From contig CM042690.1 of NCBI GenBank assembly GCA_023614405.1, positions 523,916,293 through 523,980,292 of the forward strand: a stretch of DNA of 64,000 nt, given 5' to 3'. This document shows, one piece after another, positions 34,005-45,151 of the stretch. Origin of the DNA: Avena insularis (lineage: Eukaryota; Streptophyta; Magnoliopsida; Poales; Poaceae). Below the pieces are notes generated by a model that was not told where the DNA came from, ran no database searches, and saw only the letters and a list, made by a program, of their open reading frames with translations. How positions within the stretch are numbered: position 1 is the first letter of the stretch; every line of letters starts with the position of its first letter. A program made the position numbers and the translations under genes.

Positions 34005-37000
34005 ATGCTGGATCAACCGTGTAAATTTCACACGCCAAATCCGAGTAACCCAGCGGGTCATACAACGAGGCAGTGCGAATGGATGCGTAAGATAGAACCA
34101 GGTGGTTCGGGGAATGCTCAGGCACCTCGGAATGATCAACCTCAACAGAAGTTACCCCGGCAGCAATTGCTCCCCGGAGCGAACACGCAACAGCTAATGT
34201 TGCCTCTCCCTCCGCCGAGGTATGACAACCATGAGAGAAGGGATGCAGTGCATCAAGTGGAAGACCAGCATCAGCCGGATCAGAGGTACCCCGGAAATGA
34301 GGGGAGGAATGAGTACAGAGAGCATCTTCAGAGTTACTGTGTGTTTACCACTGAGGAAACAGATAGAAAGAACTTGCAGCGCCGACACATGGAGGTGAAT
34401 GCGGTAATGCCAGCAGTGACGAGGTATATGCCTTGGTCGGACCAAGAAATTACCTGGAGCATCAAAGATCATCCCAAGCTTATGCCAACTCCTGGTTCGT
34501 ATGCGCTAGTGCTAGATCCGACATTCATTGGGCCTAACATCAATGTGAGATTCTCCAAGGTGCTGATAGACAATGGCAGTAGCATTAACATCATGTATGC
34601 AGATACGATGCGCAAGTTGGGTATCTCGGAGAACATGCTCCAAGCTACAAGGACAACTTTCCATGGCATCGTGCCAGGCATTTCTTGTGAGCCCATAGGC
34701 AAGGTCCGGGTTGACGTATTGTTCGGCACGCGAGATAACTGCTGAACTGAGAATTTGGAGTTTGAAGTGGTGAACTTGGAAAGTGCGTATCACGCGTTAC
34801 TCGGCAGGCCAGCACTGAACAAGTTCATGGCAAGTTGCCACATCAGTTATCTAAAGATGAAGTTGCCTAGGCCAAATGGAGTAATCACCATAGCTGGAGA
34901 TTTCCAACGTTCCATTGAGTGTGCGTCAGCCGGGTCTAACCTAGCCGAGTCACTCGTGATTGCGCAAGAGAAAAGAAAGATACAGGAAGTGGCGGCCTTG
35001 GCTCAGTCCGCGCAGCAGTATATGCCGGCGTTGAGTAATCCGCATGGTAGTGTCTCATTCCAAGCCACAAAGGATACCAAGAAAGTGCCTGTTGATGATA
35101 TGTTCCTAGAGCGCACCGTAACAATTGGTGCCGGGTTAAATGACAAATAGGAAAGCGAGCTTGTCAACTTCCTCCGTGAGAATCGGGATATTTTTGCTTG
35201 GTCCACACAGGACTTGCAAGGTGTTCTGAGGGAGTTGGCCAAGCACTCTTTGAACGTGAGACCCGGAGCAAGGCCGGTGAAACAACCTCTCCGCCGCTTC
35301 GCCGAAGATAGGATAAAAGTCATTGGAGATGAGATAGCTCGGTTACTAGCAACAGGGTTTATCATGGAGGTTCTTTACCCGGATTGGCTATCTAATCCGG
35401 TGCTGGTGGAGAAGAAGAAGGATGATCCGAATGTGGCGGTGGTTTGGCGCATGTGTATCAATTACACGAACCTGAATAATGCGTGTCCGAAAGATCCATT
35501 TCCACTGCCAAGGATAGATCAGGTCATAGATTCAACTGCTGGGTGTGAACTTTTGTCATTCATTGATGCATACTCTGGTTTCCACCAGATACCCCTGAAT
35601 CTGGATGATCAAATAAAAACTGCATTTATCACCCCGTATGGGGCTTATTGCTATCGCACCATGCCATTTGGTTTACGTAATGCAGGGGCAACGTACCAAA
35701 GATGTATGCAGAAATGTTTGCACGACCAAATTGGTCAAAATGTATAAGTGTATGTGGATGATGTGGTTATCAAGACCAAGGAAAGCAAAACGCTCCTTGA
35801 CGATATCAGGCAGACATTCGCGAACCTAAGGAGGTTCTGGATGAAGCTTAACCCGGAAAAATGTACCTTCGGTGTCCCGGCTGGAAAATTACTCAGATTT
35901 CTTGTCTCCAGCTGAGGTATCGAAGTCAATCCAACCAAAATCCGAGCCATAGAGTGAATGGAACTGCCGAAGTGTCTTAACGATGTCCAGAAGTTCACTG
36001 GTTGCCTGGCATCATTAAGTCGGTTTGTATGTCGGTTGGGAGAAAAGGCATTGCCTCTCTATCAACTCATGAAAAAGTCGGACAAGTTCCTTTGGACGCC
36101 GCAGGCCAATGAAGCCTTTATCCAATTGAAGAAAATGTTAGCCACTGCACCAATGTTAGCCTCTCCACTATCAAAGGAGCCAATGTTGCTCTATATAGCC
36201 GCAACCAACCGAGTTGTAAGTGCAGTAATTGTGGTAGAGCGCGGCGAGGAGGGTAAGTCAGTGCAAAGGCCGGTGTATTATCTGAGCGAGGTATTATCAG
36301 CCTCAAAGCAAAATTATCCGCACTATCAGAAAGTGGCATATGGTGTGTACATGTCGGCAAAGAAGCTAAAACATTATTTTGAGGAGCATCTCATCAAGGT
36401 AATATGTGAAGCTCCCATATCCGAGATAATGAGTAACAAGGATGCAAGTGGCAAGATTGCGAAATGGGCAATTGAGCTAGCTCCTTATGCACCACAATAT
36501 GACAGAAGAGAAGCAATCAAGTCTCAGGCTGTGGCTGACTTTTTTGTGGACTGGGCCGAGGTGCAGTATGAACCACCGCTATGAGATCCGAACTATTGGA
36601 GAATGCACTTTGACGGGTAAAAAACAAAAACCGGGTTAGGCGCCGGAGTTGTGCTTACCTCGCCAAAGAATGACCAGTTGAAGTATGTGCTACAGATCCA
36701 TTTTGCAGCATCAAATAATGTTGCTGAATATGAAACACTTTTGCATGGGCTCAAAGTGGCAAAAGAAATTGGGATACATCGGATCCAATGCTTTGGCGAC
36801 TCGGATTTGGTAGTTCAGCAAGTGTCGGGGCTGTGGGACGCTCTTGATCCAAACATGGCACTGTACAGATTCCATGTGCAGAAGATATCTGGTTACTTTG
36901 AGGGATGCGAATTTCGTCATGTACCCCGGGTGGAAAATGAGGCTGCCAACATATTGTCGAAGCTCAGATCAACCCGACAAGCAATTCCACCAGGTGTAGC

Positions 37001-38414
37001 ATTAGAACACCTCAGAAAACCATCTATCAGACCGTCCCCAGAAACCGACTCAATCTACGTCCCGGAGGATCTGGAGTCTGGAGCTGCACCCATGGACATT
37101 GACATGGGAGATGGTGCACAAAACCCGAGGACTGCCTCAGCAAACCCGGGGACTGCCTCAGTGAAGCCGGGGACTGCTTCGCAAGACCCGGGGACTGTTC
37201 AGTGTGATCCGGTTGAAGTTATGCCAGTGGATCAGATGGAAATTGATGAGGATGTGTTCCCTGTACGAGCAATACCAGCTTGGGCACTACCTATATTTCA
37301 ATTCCTGAAAGATGAAACTTTACCCGCTGAGGAGGTGCTATCCAGGCAAACTCAGAGGAGAGGAAAAGCATACACGATCATTAATTCCGAGCTATACAAA
37401 AGGAGTGTGACCAATGTCCTCCAGCGATGTGTTGACCCAGAAGAAGGACTTGACATCCTCCGAGATATACATCAAGGGGAATGTGGGCATCATGCCTCGT
37501 CCAGAGCCTTGGTAGCAAAAGCTTTCCGGCATGGATTCTACTGGCCAAGTGCCTTAGAACAAGCAGAAGACTTGGTAAGAAAATGCAATGGTTGTCAGAG
37601 ATATGCTACCAAGACACATATGCCAATGTCGGAACTCAAGACCATACCAATCACATGGCCGTTTGCCGTATGGTGTTTGGACATGGTTGGCCCGTTCAAA
37701 CCAGCAAGGGGAAATATGACTCACATTTTGGTCATGGTGGATAAATTTACAAAGTGGATTGAAGTAAAGCCAATAAGAAAATGTGATGGAGCTACGGCCG
37801 TGACATTTCTCAAAGACATCATCTTGAGATACGGTTATCCTCACAGTATCATAACTGATAATGGCACAAATTTTGCTGAAGGAGCATTTGCGCGATTCTG
37901 CCGAGATAACAAGATCTGGCTGGACGTGGCCTCGGTATCCCACCCCGCATCGAATGGACAAGTGGAAAGATCTAACGGATTAGTATTATCCGGGATAAAA
38001 CCCCGGCTCATTGAGCCGCTGCAAAGATCAGCGGGGTGTTGGATAGAAGAACTACCAGCGGTATTGTGGAGTTTAAGAACAACTCCGAATCGATCAATAG
38101 GCTATACACCATTCTTTCTGGTATATGGGGCAGAAGCTGTATTACCAGCCGACATAGAGCATGACTCGCCTAGGGTCACCCAATACACAGAAGCCGAAGT
38201 GCAAGAAGCCCGGCAAAATGATGTTGATCTGCTAGAAGAAGCGAGAGAATTGGCATTGTCCAGATCCGCCATATATCGGCAAAACCTCCGACGCTATCAT
38301 AGCCGGAAAGTAAACCCTCGAGTCTTCCGGGAAGGTGATCTGGTACTCCGGTTGGTACAACGTACTGCTGGCATGCATAAGTTATCCCCCCATGGGAAGG
38401 GCCATTCATTGTGA
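34005..38414 (+). pseudogene. Gypsy B protease-RT-RNase H-aRH-integrase polyprotein
   Basis: A single frame. Knuckle CKFHTPNPSNPAGHTTRQC; protease KVLIDNGSSINIMYADTM; RT CINYTNLNNACPKDPF, FIDAYSGFHQIPL, VYVDDVVIKTK (at 35748); first RNase H from YIAATNRVVSAV; second RNase H from about 36600 (MHFDG, AEYETLLHGLKVAKEIG, CFGDSDLVVQQVSG); a PGTAS-repeat linker; integrase with HHCC (GECGHHASSR, CNGCQRYATK) and intact D, D, E (CLDMVGPF, IITDNGTNF, SNGQVERSNG). Stops at 34743, 35148, 35745, 35913, 35955, 36582 and 36618. The last 587 codons (36651-38414) are fully open. A frameshift near 38400 cuts off the usual end, readable to 38545 as RPWNVALLRPFYT. Confidence 0.93.
37127..37200 (+). repeat. In-frame 21-bp repeat in gypsy B pol linker, about 4 copies
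   Basis: Units of the type AACCCGGGGACTGCCTCAG encode PGTAS-like peptides (NPRTAS, NPGTAS, KPGTAS, DPGT) between the second RNase H and integrase. The copies are close to identical and keep the frame. Confidence 0.85.
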
Positions 38415-38545
38415 GCAAAGCATTGCACAATGATTCTTATTATCTTATCGATGCAAAACCACAGGAAAAGAACAAGGCGGACAGGTCTGGCGAGGAATTT
38501 AAGCGTCCATGGAATGTAGCTCTACTTCGTCCTTTCTACACTTAG

Positions 38546-39161
38546 CAGAAAAGTGTATGTATCCGAGTCTCTCATATCTCGGTATGTATGCCGGCAATGA
38601 GCTTATCAATGAAATGTTGGCACCTCGAGCAGTAACTCGGGGACTGCCTTAATAATGTTTGTTGCCTTCTTTATTTATTATTTATATGTCGGCTGGCGTA
38701 AGTTTTTTTACTTAAGCCAGATTAGTAGTGTGTGAGCACCAAGAACCCAACTCTTCGACTTGCTGCTGTCCAACAAGATTTGGCTTCATGGCAAGCAAGA
38801 GAACAAGTTTGAAATTGCGTAGCACATGAAAAACGACTAAGGAAAAGAACTTAATCGAGCCGACGTTTGTTTTTCGGACTAACCTTATGTTTACTTTCGA
38901 TTCATTATGCTGAATTATTTTGAGTTAATCCTAAAGTTTCCAAGTATTGTTAAGACAATTTTTGAAGCTCGGACTCGTAAGTCATAAAACCGAATCAAGG
39001 TAGACACGAGCCGAGCCAGAAGATTGGATGAACAAGAAAATGAAACTCGGGGACTACTCCCAAGTTAATTCGGCATAAAAACTTAGTAGCAAAATATTAC
39101 TTGTGTGCTTGATATAATTCCACCCGGCATACCGGGGATCTGATGAAATTTAAAGTGTTTA
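38546..39161. other. Spacer between convergent pol and antisense gene of gypsy B
   Basis: About 616 bases with no ORF. It contains CTCGGGGACTGCC (near 38636) and CTCGGGGACTACTCC (near 39050), motifs resembling the PPT of this element (CAGGGACTAA). Confidence 0.6.
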
Positions 39162-42100
39162 TCAAGGAGCAGTAGGATGAGGTAATTCAGCTTCAGAATC
39201 ATCTACGTCTTCCTCGACGTCCGAGACTTCTTCCTCTTCATCCTCATCCGACTCATCTTCAGCATTTTCAACGTTTTCATCATCAGCGGCATCTAGGAAG
39301 CTCGGTCCCTCGTTCCATTGATGAATGGGGGCGTATTGGATGAAGCTGTGAGCGCAAGCTTTGTGCCGAGCTACCCAATCCGGGTCAGTATAACACTTTG
39401 ACCCAGTGTGCATGCACGCAAGGAGATTGAGGTCAATCTTCTCATACCACGTAAGCACGTAGTGGAGAACGATCTCAGCTCCGGCACGCCCGACAGATTC
39501 TCTCCAGAGATCGAGCTGAGTCTCGCATTCCATAAGCCTGGCAAAAAGAATAGACATATTCTCTGGAGTATCTTCCTCTGGCCAAAAGGCCTTGAAGATC
39601 CGGATTACTACGTCCAAGACGTCCTTGCCATAGTTCTTCACAAGTTCGACATGAGAGGACAAGCTGACCAGCAAGTCCTCCATGTCATATGGAATTTCTC
39701 CAGCGCCAGGGACAATTGGGGTACCCCTCTTCTGGCGGAACTTGGCAACAGCTTTGGATGCGACGACATCGCTCTCTGGGAATTTGCCTGAAAAAATAAG
39801 ACAGGTGGAGTAAGTAAAGGAAGCAAACCTGGAAAGGTCAGTGTGTGTTGAAGGAAAAGAACTTACCAGCAATATGGCTGTGGATCCGGGTTAGCTCCTT
39901 GGTGCACTTGTCACGCCTCTCCCAGAGTTGAACAAGCTCAGCGTTCGCCGACTCAAGTTTAGAGTCGGCTTCTTTAAGCAATTCTTGGTCCTTGGCAATC
40001 TGGAGGTTGAGGCGCTCGCGCTCTTTAGTGAAGTCTTGGCCAGCTTTTTGAAGTTCGGTTTGATGCTGTGCTTTCAGCTTCTTCATATCTGCCTTGATCT
40101 TGTCTTTGGCTCGGAGGAGGGCAAGCTCATCATCTTTATTTTTTAGTTCGGCTTGATGCTGCCCTGCTTGTTCGAGAAAATGCAGCATCATATCAGGCAC
40201 GGGCACACTCTCTTCAAGAGAGGCTGAAATAGTTTGTTGACCCGGCAAAGCCGAGGTATGAATGTTTGCCGAGCCAAGGATAAAAGGAGATAGAAAGCAT
40301 AGCAAGGTTGAGTAAGAATAACTTACCCTTGATCTGATCCAAGTTTCTCCTCATGAGGATATTCTCAGCCTCCACCCCAGCTGTGAAATCTGAATGATGG
40401 AGTAGTTCAGTGAAAAAGAGGAAGAAACAACAGAAAAATGCCAAGGAAGAAACTTACCCCTTTTATCGTGTTCAGCGATAAGCACAGTATGTTTTGCACG
40501 CAGCATCTTGTGAGTGTCCAGGAGACGCTGAAACTCAGCGCTCCGGCGGTTGGTGGTCACCTGAAAAGAGTACAAAAAGATAACTTAGTCTTGTGCATAT
40601 TCGAAGTGTACAAAATCCAGGCCAAGTGGAACTTAACCCGTCTCTAGGTATGTGCATATTCAAAGTGTACAAGATCCGGGCCAAGTGGAACTTAACCCGG
40701 CTCTAGGTGTGTGCATATTCGAAGTGTACAAGATCCGGGCCAAGTGGAACTTAACCCGGCTCTAGGTGTGTGCATATTCGAAGTGTACAAGATCCGGGCC
40801 AAGTGGAACCTAACCCGGCTCTAGGTGTGTGCATATTCGAAGTGTACAAGATCCGGGCCAAGCGGAACTTAACCCGGCTCTAGGTGTGTGCATATTTGAA
40901 GTGTATAAAATCCAGGCCAAGTGGAACTTAACCCGGCTCTAGGTGCGTGCATATTCGAAGTGTACAAGATCCGAGCCAAAGTGGAACTTAACTCGGCTCT
41001 AGGTGTGTGCATATTCGAAATTATCAAGGAGCTACGTTAATTCTCTAAGGAGCATCCAGCCGAGTAACAAGTTATTCCACCGGAGGCTCGGGGACTAATG
41101 GTTATATCACTAATATCTACAACATGTTAAGGAAAAGACGAAGAAACGTACCTCCATCATCCAACCCGCAAGGTTAATGGCCTTGACAGTAGTATTCATC
41201 TGCGCAGCAAATTTGGCGGGACCGAACTTCTCCGGGAGATCGTCGTTGTGGACGAACTCCGCCTTGTTCCAGTTATTCACAAACTCAATCAAGGTCGGAG
41301 GGTAACGCTCGCCGCTGAGCATGTGGGGCGCCACTAGGCCCTTGGCATGTGCTTCCTGTCTCTCAACCTGAGTAGCAGCGGGGCTTGTGTGCAAGACAAG
41401 TTGCGCTTCAGCTGGCTCGGCAGGGGCGTCCTTCGGAGGTGGAGTCTTCTTCGAAAGCATGGACGCAAGTGTGCGCTGTCCAGCCTTGATGGATGCTGCC
41501 CTGGCGGCATCAGGAGCCTTCTTGCCCTTGGGCTGCTGCTGAGAAGTTGAGGTGGCTACAACGGATTTGCCCTTGGGAGCTGCTTTGGTGCTAGCCTTGG
41601 CGCTTCTAGTGTCTTCTCGCCGAGTCTTGGAAGACTCGAACGAGGTGGAAGGGCTTGATGCTGCTGCTGTTGCTTTTGATGTTGCTGCTGGGGCTGGAGT
41701 TGGTGCTGGTGCTGGTGCTGTTTTCTGCTTCGACGGAGGTGCTGAAGGAACCTTGGTGATAGCTGGTTGCGGCGGAGCCGAAGTTGTGGTTGCTGCTGCC
41801 TCGGCAGAGCCAGTCTCCCCCGCTCCAAGGTTTCCCTCCTCTTGACGAGGTGGGCTAGAACCCGGAGCAGCCGCTGAACCCTCCGGAATGGGGCTTAGCG
41901 GGCGTGAATCGTCGCCACGAGGGGGAGAAGGGCTGTGTCGGAGCGGCGAGGCAATGCCGGATCCACTCTATGGGACGTCCACTGCGGCCCTGCCGAATCA
42001 AATAATGTGTGATGAGAAACTATAAAGGAAGGGCAAGTAAATAGCAAAGGGAGAAACGACTTACTCATCCGAAGTCAGGGGCTCCTTCGGCTTGCGAGCT

Positions 42101-43694
42101 CTTCGGACCACAGCCTTAGTCGTGGCCTTGGTGGCGGCTTTTTCCGCGGACTTCTTTCGCCTCTTGGCTAGCTGAGAAGATCCAGAGGACGAAGCATATG
42201 CGACTCCCCTTTTCTTCTTCGGCGCGACCGGGACAGGCTCACCCACGGCAAGGGGAGGGTCTTCATGGATCTGCCCACCGGGGTTAGCTGATGTCGGAAA
42301 AGCATAAGAAAGGGGGATAGCGTCAAATGCTTCCATCACCTCAACATCCGAGTCATCTTCATCGTCGGGCCAATCTCTAATGGAAGAGAGTTTACCGGTG
42401 GGTCGCTTGGTCGCGTCGGCCATCGGAAGGAACATCTCCTAATCCGGTTCCTCCTCGTCCGAGGTATCCCGGTCAGGCGCCCATTTGAGGGAAGGCTTGG
42501 TGCCATCCTCGATAGTTTGCTGAAGGAATTGCTAAGGGAAAGAAAAGACAACAGGGTTAAATATACAACAACGACCGACATATGATTTAATTCGGAGAAA
42601 GTTTGCGGCACGAAACTTACCACGGGAGGAAGCCTATCTCGGCAATAGTGTTCAATTCCCCACGTCCACTCAGAAGAAAAGTCCTTGTGGGTGGTGAAGA
42701 GGGCCTTGACCCAGCGGTAGATCGCGGTGTTATTTAACTCGAATGAGGAGGTCCGGTTGGGATCACGGCCCCAGCTCATGTGGCAAACTTTATGAGTACG
42801 TTTCTGGAGGGGGAGATCCGGTTGCGGACGAATGTGATCATGGCGTCCTCATTGTGCAATCCGAGATCCTTCAGCTCCTGGAACCTCTTGTTAACTTGGT
42901 TCGCCAGGACAGTGGGCTTCTTGGGGACCTTGTCCCATAGATCCAGGTTAGGAGGACCCGGAGCGTAAGGGCGCAGCCGGATCAGATCCTCAGTTGTGCT
43001 GTTCCGGACGTAGAAGAAAGTCCGGGCCCATCCCTTGCAAGAGTCAAGCCCCATAACTCGGGGAAAGATAGACTGTCTCCGGGGGGAGATGGAAGCTGCG
43101 CCGAACTGCGTGAGATGCTTGTCCTCCGGGTCAAGCTGGATGTTCGGAATCACGTTCCGGCGAAGGCCAAAGAACCGGATCTAGAGCTCCTTCGTGGGCC
43201 ATAGTTCGGCGTAGCCTTCAATGGTGGAGGCAAAGGCAGAGAGAGGTGATGGCGTTAGCCGGAAGATGGTGCGGCTGAAGCTCATATGTGTTGAGCCAGT
43301 CGTTGAAGAAATCGCTTGCTGGCAGACCAAACCCCCGCTAGAAGTGGGATAGAAACACCACATACTCACCCGGATTGGGTGAGGGGGCAAGCTCGAAGGC
43401 AGCGAGGCGTGCAGTGACTCCCTCTGGGATGCGCCTGGTGCGATAAAGCCAATCCAGGTCATCCTGGCAAACCCAGGAGCCTGCCCACGCGCCACGGGCG
43501 GCGTTCGCCGCATCCTCCTCCATCTCTTGCTCTGTGACGGCGAGCTCCTCCTCAGTCATCTCGAGATCGCTATCCCCGCTGGCGCTAGCGGCAGCGGGGG
43601 CACTGGCTTGGACTGGCAACGACCCGTGGCGGAGAAGATGCGTAGTGGTGGTGACGGTGCTGGTACGCATGGAAGTAGTACAGCGGCGGCGCAA
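39162..43694 (-). CDS. Antisense spliced gene of gypsy B (putative gypsy-type transposon protein)
   Basis: Minus strand, opposite to pol. The first exon has EMTEEELAVTEQEMEEDAAN-type acidic sequence and WVCQDDLDWLYRTRRIP. The conserved domain follows: SDFFNDWLNTYELQPHHLPA, AFASTIEGYAELWPTKEL, RNVIPNIQLDPEDKHLTQFG, GWARTFFYVRNS. Later exons give a basic segment (KKKRGVAYASSSGSSQLAKR), ERYPPTLIEFVNNWNKAEF, a coiled coil (KKLKAQHQTELQKAGQDF) and the acidic end (DESDEDEEEEVSDVEEDVDD), stopping at 39162. Clear GT-AG borders include those near 39794-39867 and 40222-40327. Exons are mostly open, with at least stops at about 43338 and 43183. Exact exon limits and function are unknown. Confidence 0.65.
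40592..41022. repeat. 59-bp minisatellite, 7 full copies plus a part
   Basis: Units start TGTGCATATTCGAAGTG and contain AAGTGGAACTTAACCCGG; copies begin at 40592, 40651, 40710, 40769, 40828, 40887, about 40946 and about 41006. They lie between exons of the antisense gene of gypsy B, in intron or spacer sequence. Copies differ by a few substitutions. Confidence 0.93.
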
Positions 43695-43800
43695 CTGCTC
43701 AGGTGCAGTGGCGGCAGCGTTGTCGCTGGAGAGGAAGAGGAAGAAGTAGAGGCAGAGGGGCGCGGAAGTGGGGAAAGACCCCAGGGGTGCACCCCTCCCC

Positions 43801-43807
43801 TATTTAA
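43801..43807 (-). promoter_or_regulatory. TATA-like box of the gypsy B antisense gene
   Basis: The minus strand reads TTAAATA within GTGGTTAAATAGGGGAGG, about 107 bases upstream of the ATG at 43694. The position is comparable with the box of the gypsy A antisense gene. Confidence 0.45.
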
Positions 43808-44279
43808 CCACTCCCTTGAGGGGGTAGTGGGATCGCATTTTGCGGGCGGGCCACACGGTGTGGCCAGGTATTACCCGAATCAACCAATCAGTGACGAGCC
43901 ATACGAAGGGCCATAGGGCGCAGCGGATCCCATGACGTGATGTTATGGTGCAGTTAACGAGGAGGCAGGCACGACGCGACATGGGCAACAGTAACTTCTG
44001 ACAATTACTGCGGCAGTTACTGTTGTTGGCCCTTAAAATGAGGCAAACGTGATGATTAGCATCCACGTGGGGAAGCGTACAAGAGAAGGAAGAGTGATCC
44101 GAATGAGTATGAGGTGACCCGGCCAGCGAGTGAAAACTCGAAATGTGCCAAGGGAAAGTAAACCTGGAAAATTCGGACTATGAGATAACTCGGAAAGAAA
44201 ACCAGAGGCTTGATAAAATTGTACCTGCTGTGGCCTTAGCGGCTAAGGCAGCTAAGACCGCACCAGCTTCAGGGACTAA
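43808..44279 (+). other. Gypsy B region between antisense gene and 3' LTR, with PPT
   Basis: No ORF. Contains a CAGTTAC/GTAACTG-rich stretch near 43950-44025 and ends with TTCAGGGACTAA, the likely PPT, directly before the LTR at 44280. Confidence 0.6.
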
Positions 44280-45074
44280 TGTTGGGGGGATACCCCCGGG
44301 TAGGGTCACGCCGGGGTATAAAGGCCGAGTTAGCCGAGGTACGGCAAGGTCAAAGCGAATGCTGGCCGAGTCACCTCAAGGCAGGCCGAATCTCGGGGTA
44401 ACCCGGACCAGGGGATGTCCACATAACTGGGTCTCAACCAACTTAAGCCGTATGTCGGACAGATGAATCTAACTCATGTGCAGGAACAGGTGTGGCCGGA
44501 TCAACTAGGTACGATCCGGGTTATATCAAGCTTGTAGGGGAAGGAAGGTATCTCGCTGGTCAAAGGTGACCACTGTATGCAGAGCGTGAGCAGAGCGGAC
44601 AGAGGCAGGACCATCAAGGCGTGGCCGACAAGGGTGACGATGCCTATGTCAGATGACGAAGGCGCCGCAGAGGCTCACGTAGCCTCTGCATGGGTGACGC
44701 GGGGGAAAAGTGACCCGGTCGGCTTACTATTTTTGGGAAGAGGCATATTCTCTGGAATATGCCTCCACGTATGCCCTAATTGGAGACCTAGCCACCCCTA
44801 TATAAGGGGGGAAAGGGCCTCTGTAGAAAGGGTTGATCTCGAGTTGGTTAGATTTCACTTGGTTCCGGAGGGCTAACTAGTGGTGAGAGTAAGAGAGCTC
44901 CTTCTTCCTCCTCTCCCCAATACAGCTCAAGGAGCACTTGTAATCTGTGGAAGTGAATCAAACACAAAGATTCTGTGTGTGGAATCACTACACTATCCCT
45001 TCCTGGATTCTCCTAGTGCATTTAGTCCCCACGTTTAGCCTATCCATGGCATCTGCCGTGACACCACCACGACA
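44280..45074 (+). repeat. 3' LTR of gypsy B, 795 bp
   Basis: TGTTGGGGGGATACCCCC to CCACCACGACA; aligns end to end with 30950-31742. TATATAAG at 44799-44806. Confidence 0.95.
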
Positions 45075-45079
45075 GGATG

Positions 45080-45146
45080 CGCCCGCATCACCTAGCTTGG
45101 TGGAGTCCTAAAATTAGGCTTCACCTCCTCCTTCATGCCCATATTA
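45080..45146 (-). repeat. 5' LTR of the Gag-only element, second part
   Basis: 67 bases (CGCCCGCATCACCTAGC to CCCATATTA) continuing the LTR interrupted at 30949. The outer terminus is TA instead of CA. Followed by GCTAG, the target duplication. Confidence 0.92.
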
Positions 45147-45151
45147 GCTAG

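Larger units (their letters stand above)
30950..45074 (+). mobile_element. Gypsy B: full-length Tat-lineage LTR retrotransposon
   Basis: 14.1 kb, LTRs 30950-31742 and 44280-45074, flanked by GGATG (30945-30949 and 45075-45079). Order: LTR, PBS, gag, protease, RT, RNase H, archaeal-type RNase H, integrase, spacer, minus-strand antisense gene, PPT, LTR. It has no insertions of its own, so it is the youngest or near-youngest layer at this point. LTRs differ at about 29 sites plus two one-base indels by hand count. Sense ORFs contain about a dozen stops, so it is no longer autonomous. Confidence 0.95.
27338..45146 (-). mobile_element. Gag-only (TR-GAG-like) non-autonomous LTR retrotransposon
   Basis: Left LTR 27338-27885 (548 bp). 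The right LTR starts at 30469 and is split by gypsy B: 30469-30949 plus 45080-45146 also total 548 bp. GCTAG flanks it at 27333-27337 and 45147-45151. Without gypsy B the element is about 3.7 kb. On the minus strand it has a PBS, a leader of about 0.9 kb, one Gag/protease-like ORF and a PPT, but no RT, RNase H or integrase. That fits the published TR-GAG class, which moves with proteins from autonomous relatives. LTR divergence is about 24/548 by hand count. Confidence 0.9.

Noticed and set aside
40592..41022. Regularly spaced repeat array that could look like a CRISPR array
   Set aside because: The units are contiguous 59-bp tandem copies with no unique spacers, in a plant retrotransposon.
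41552..41845. Alanine/valine-rich plus-strand ORF and the Gln/His-rich minus-strand ORF at 41556-41828
   Set aside because: Both are shadows of low-complexity GCT/GGT-type repeats in the antisense gene region; neither matches the expected exon frame with confidence.
44577..44876. 99-codon ORF in the gypsy B 3' LTR, also at 31255-31494 in the 5' LTR
   Set aside because: LTR sequence with differing frames and ends in the two copies; not conserved as protein.
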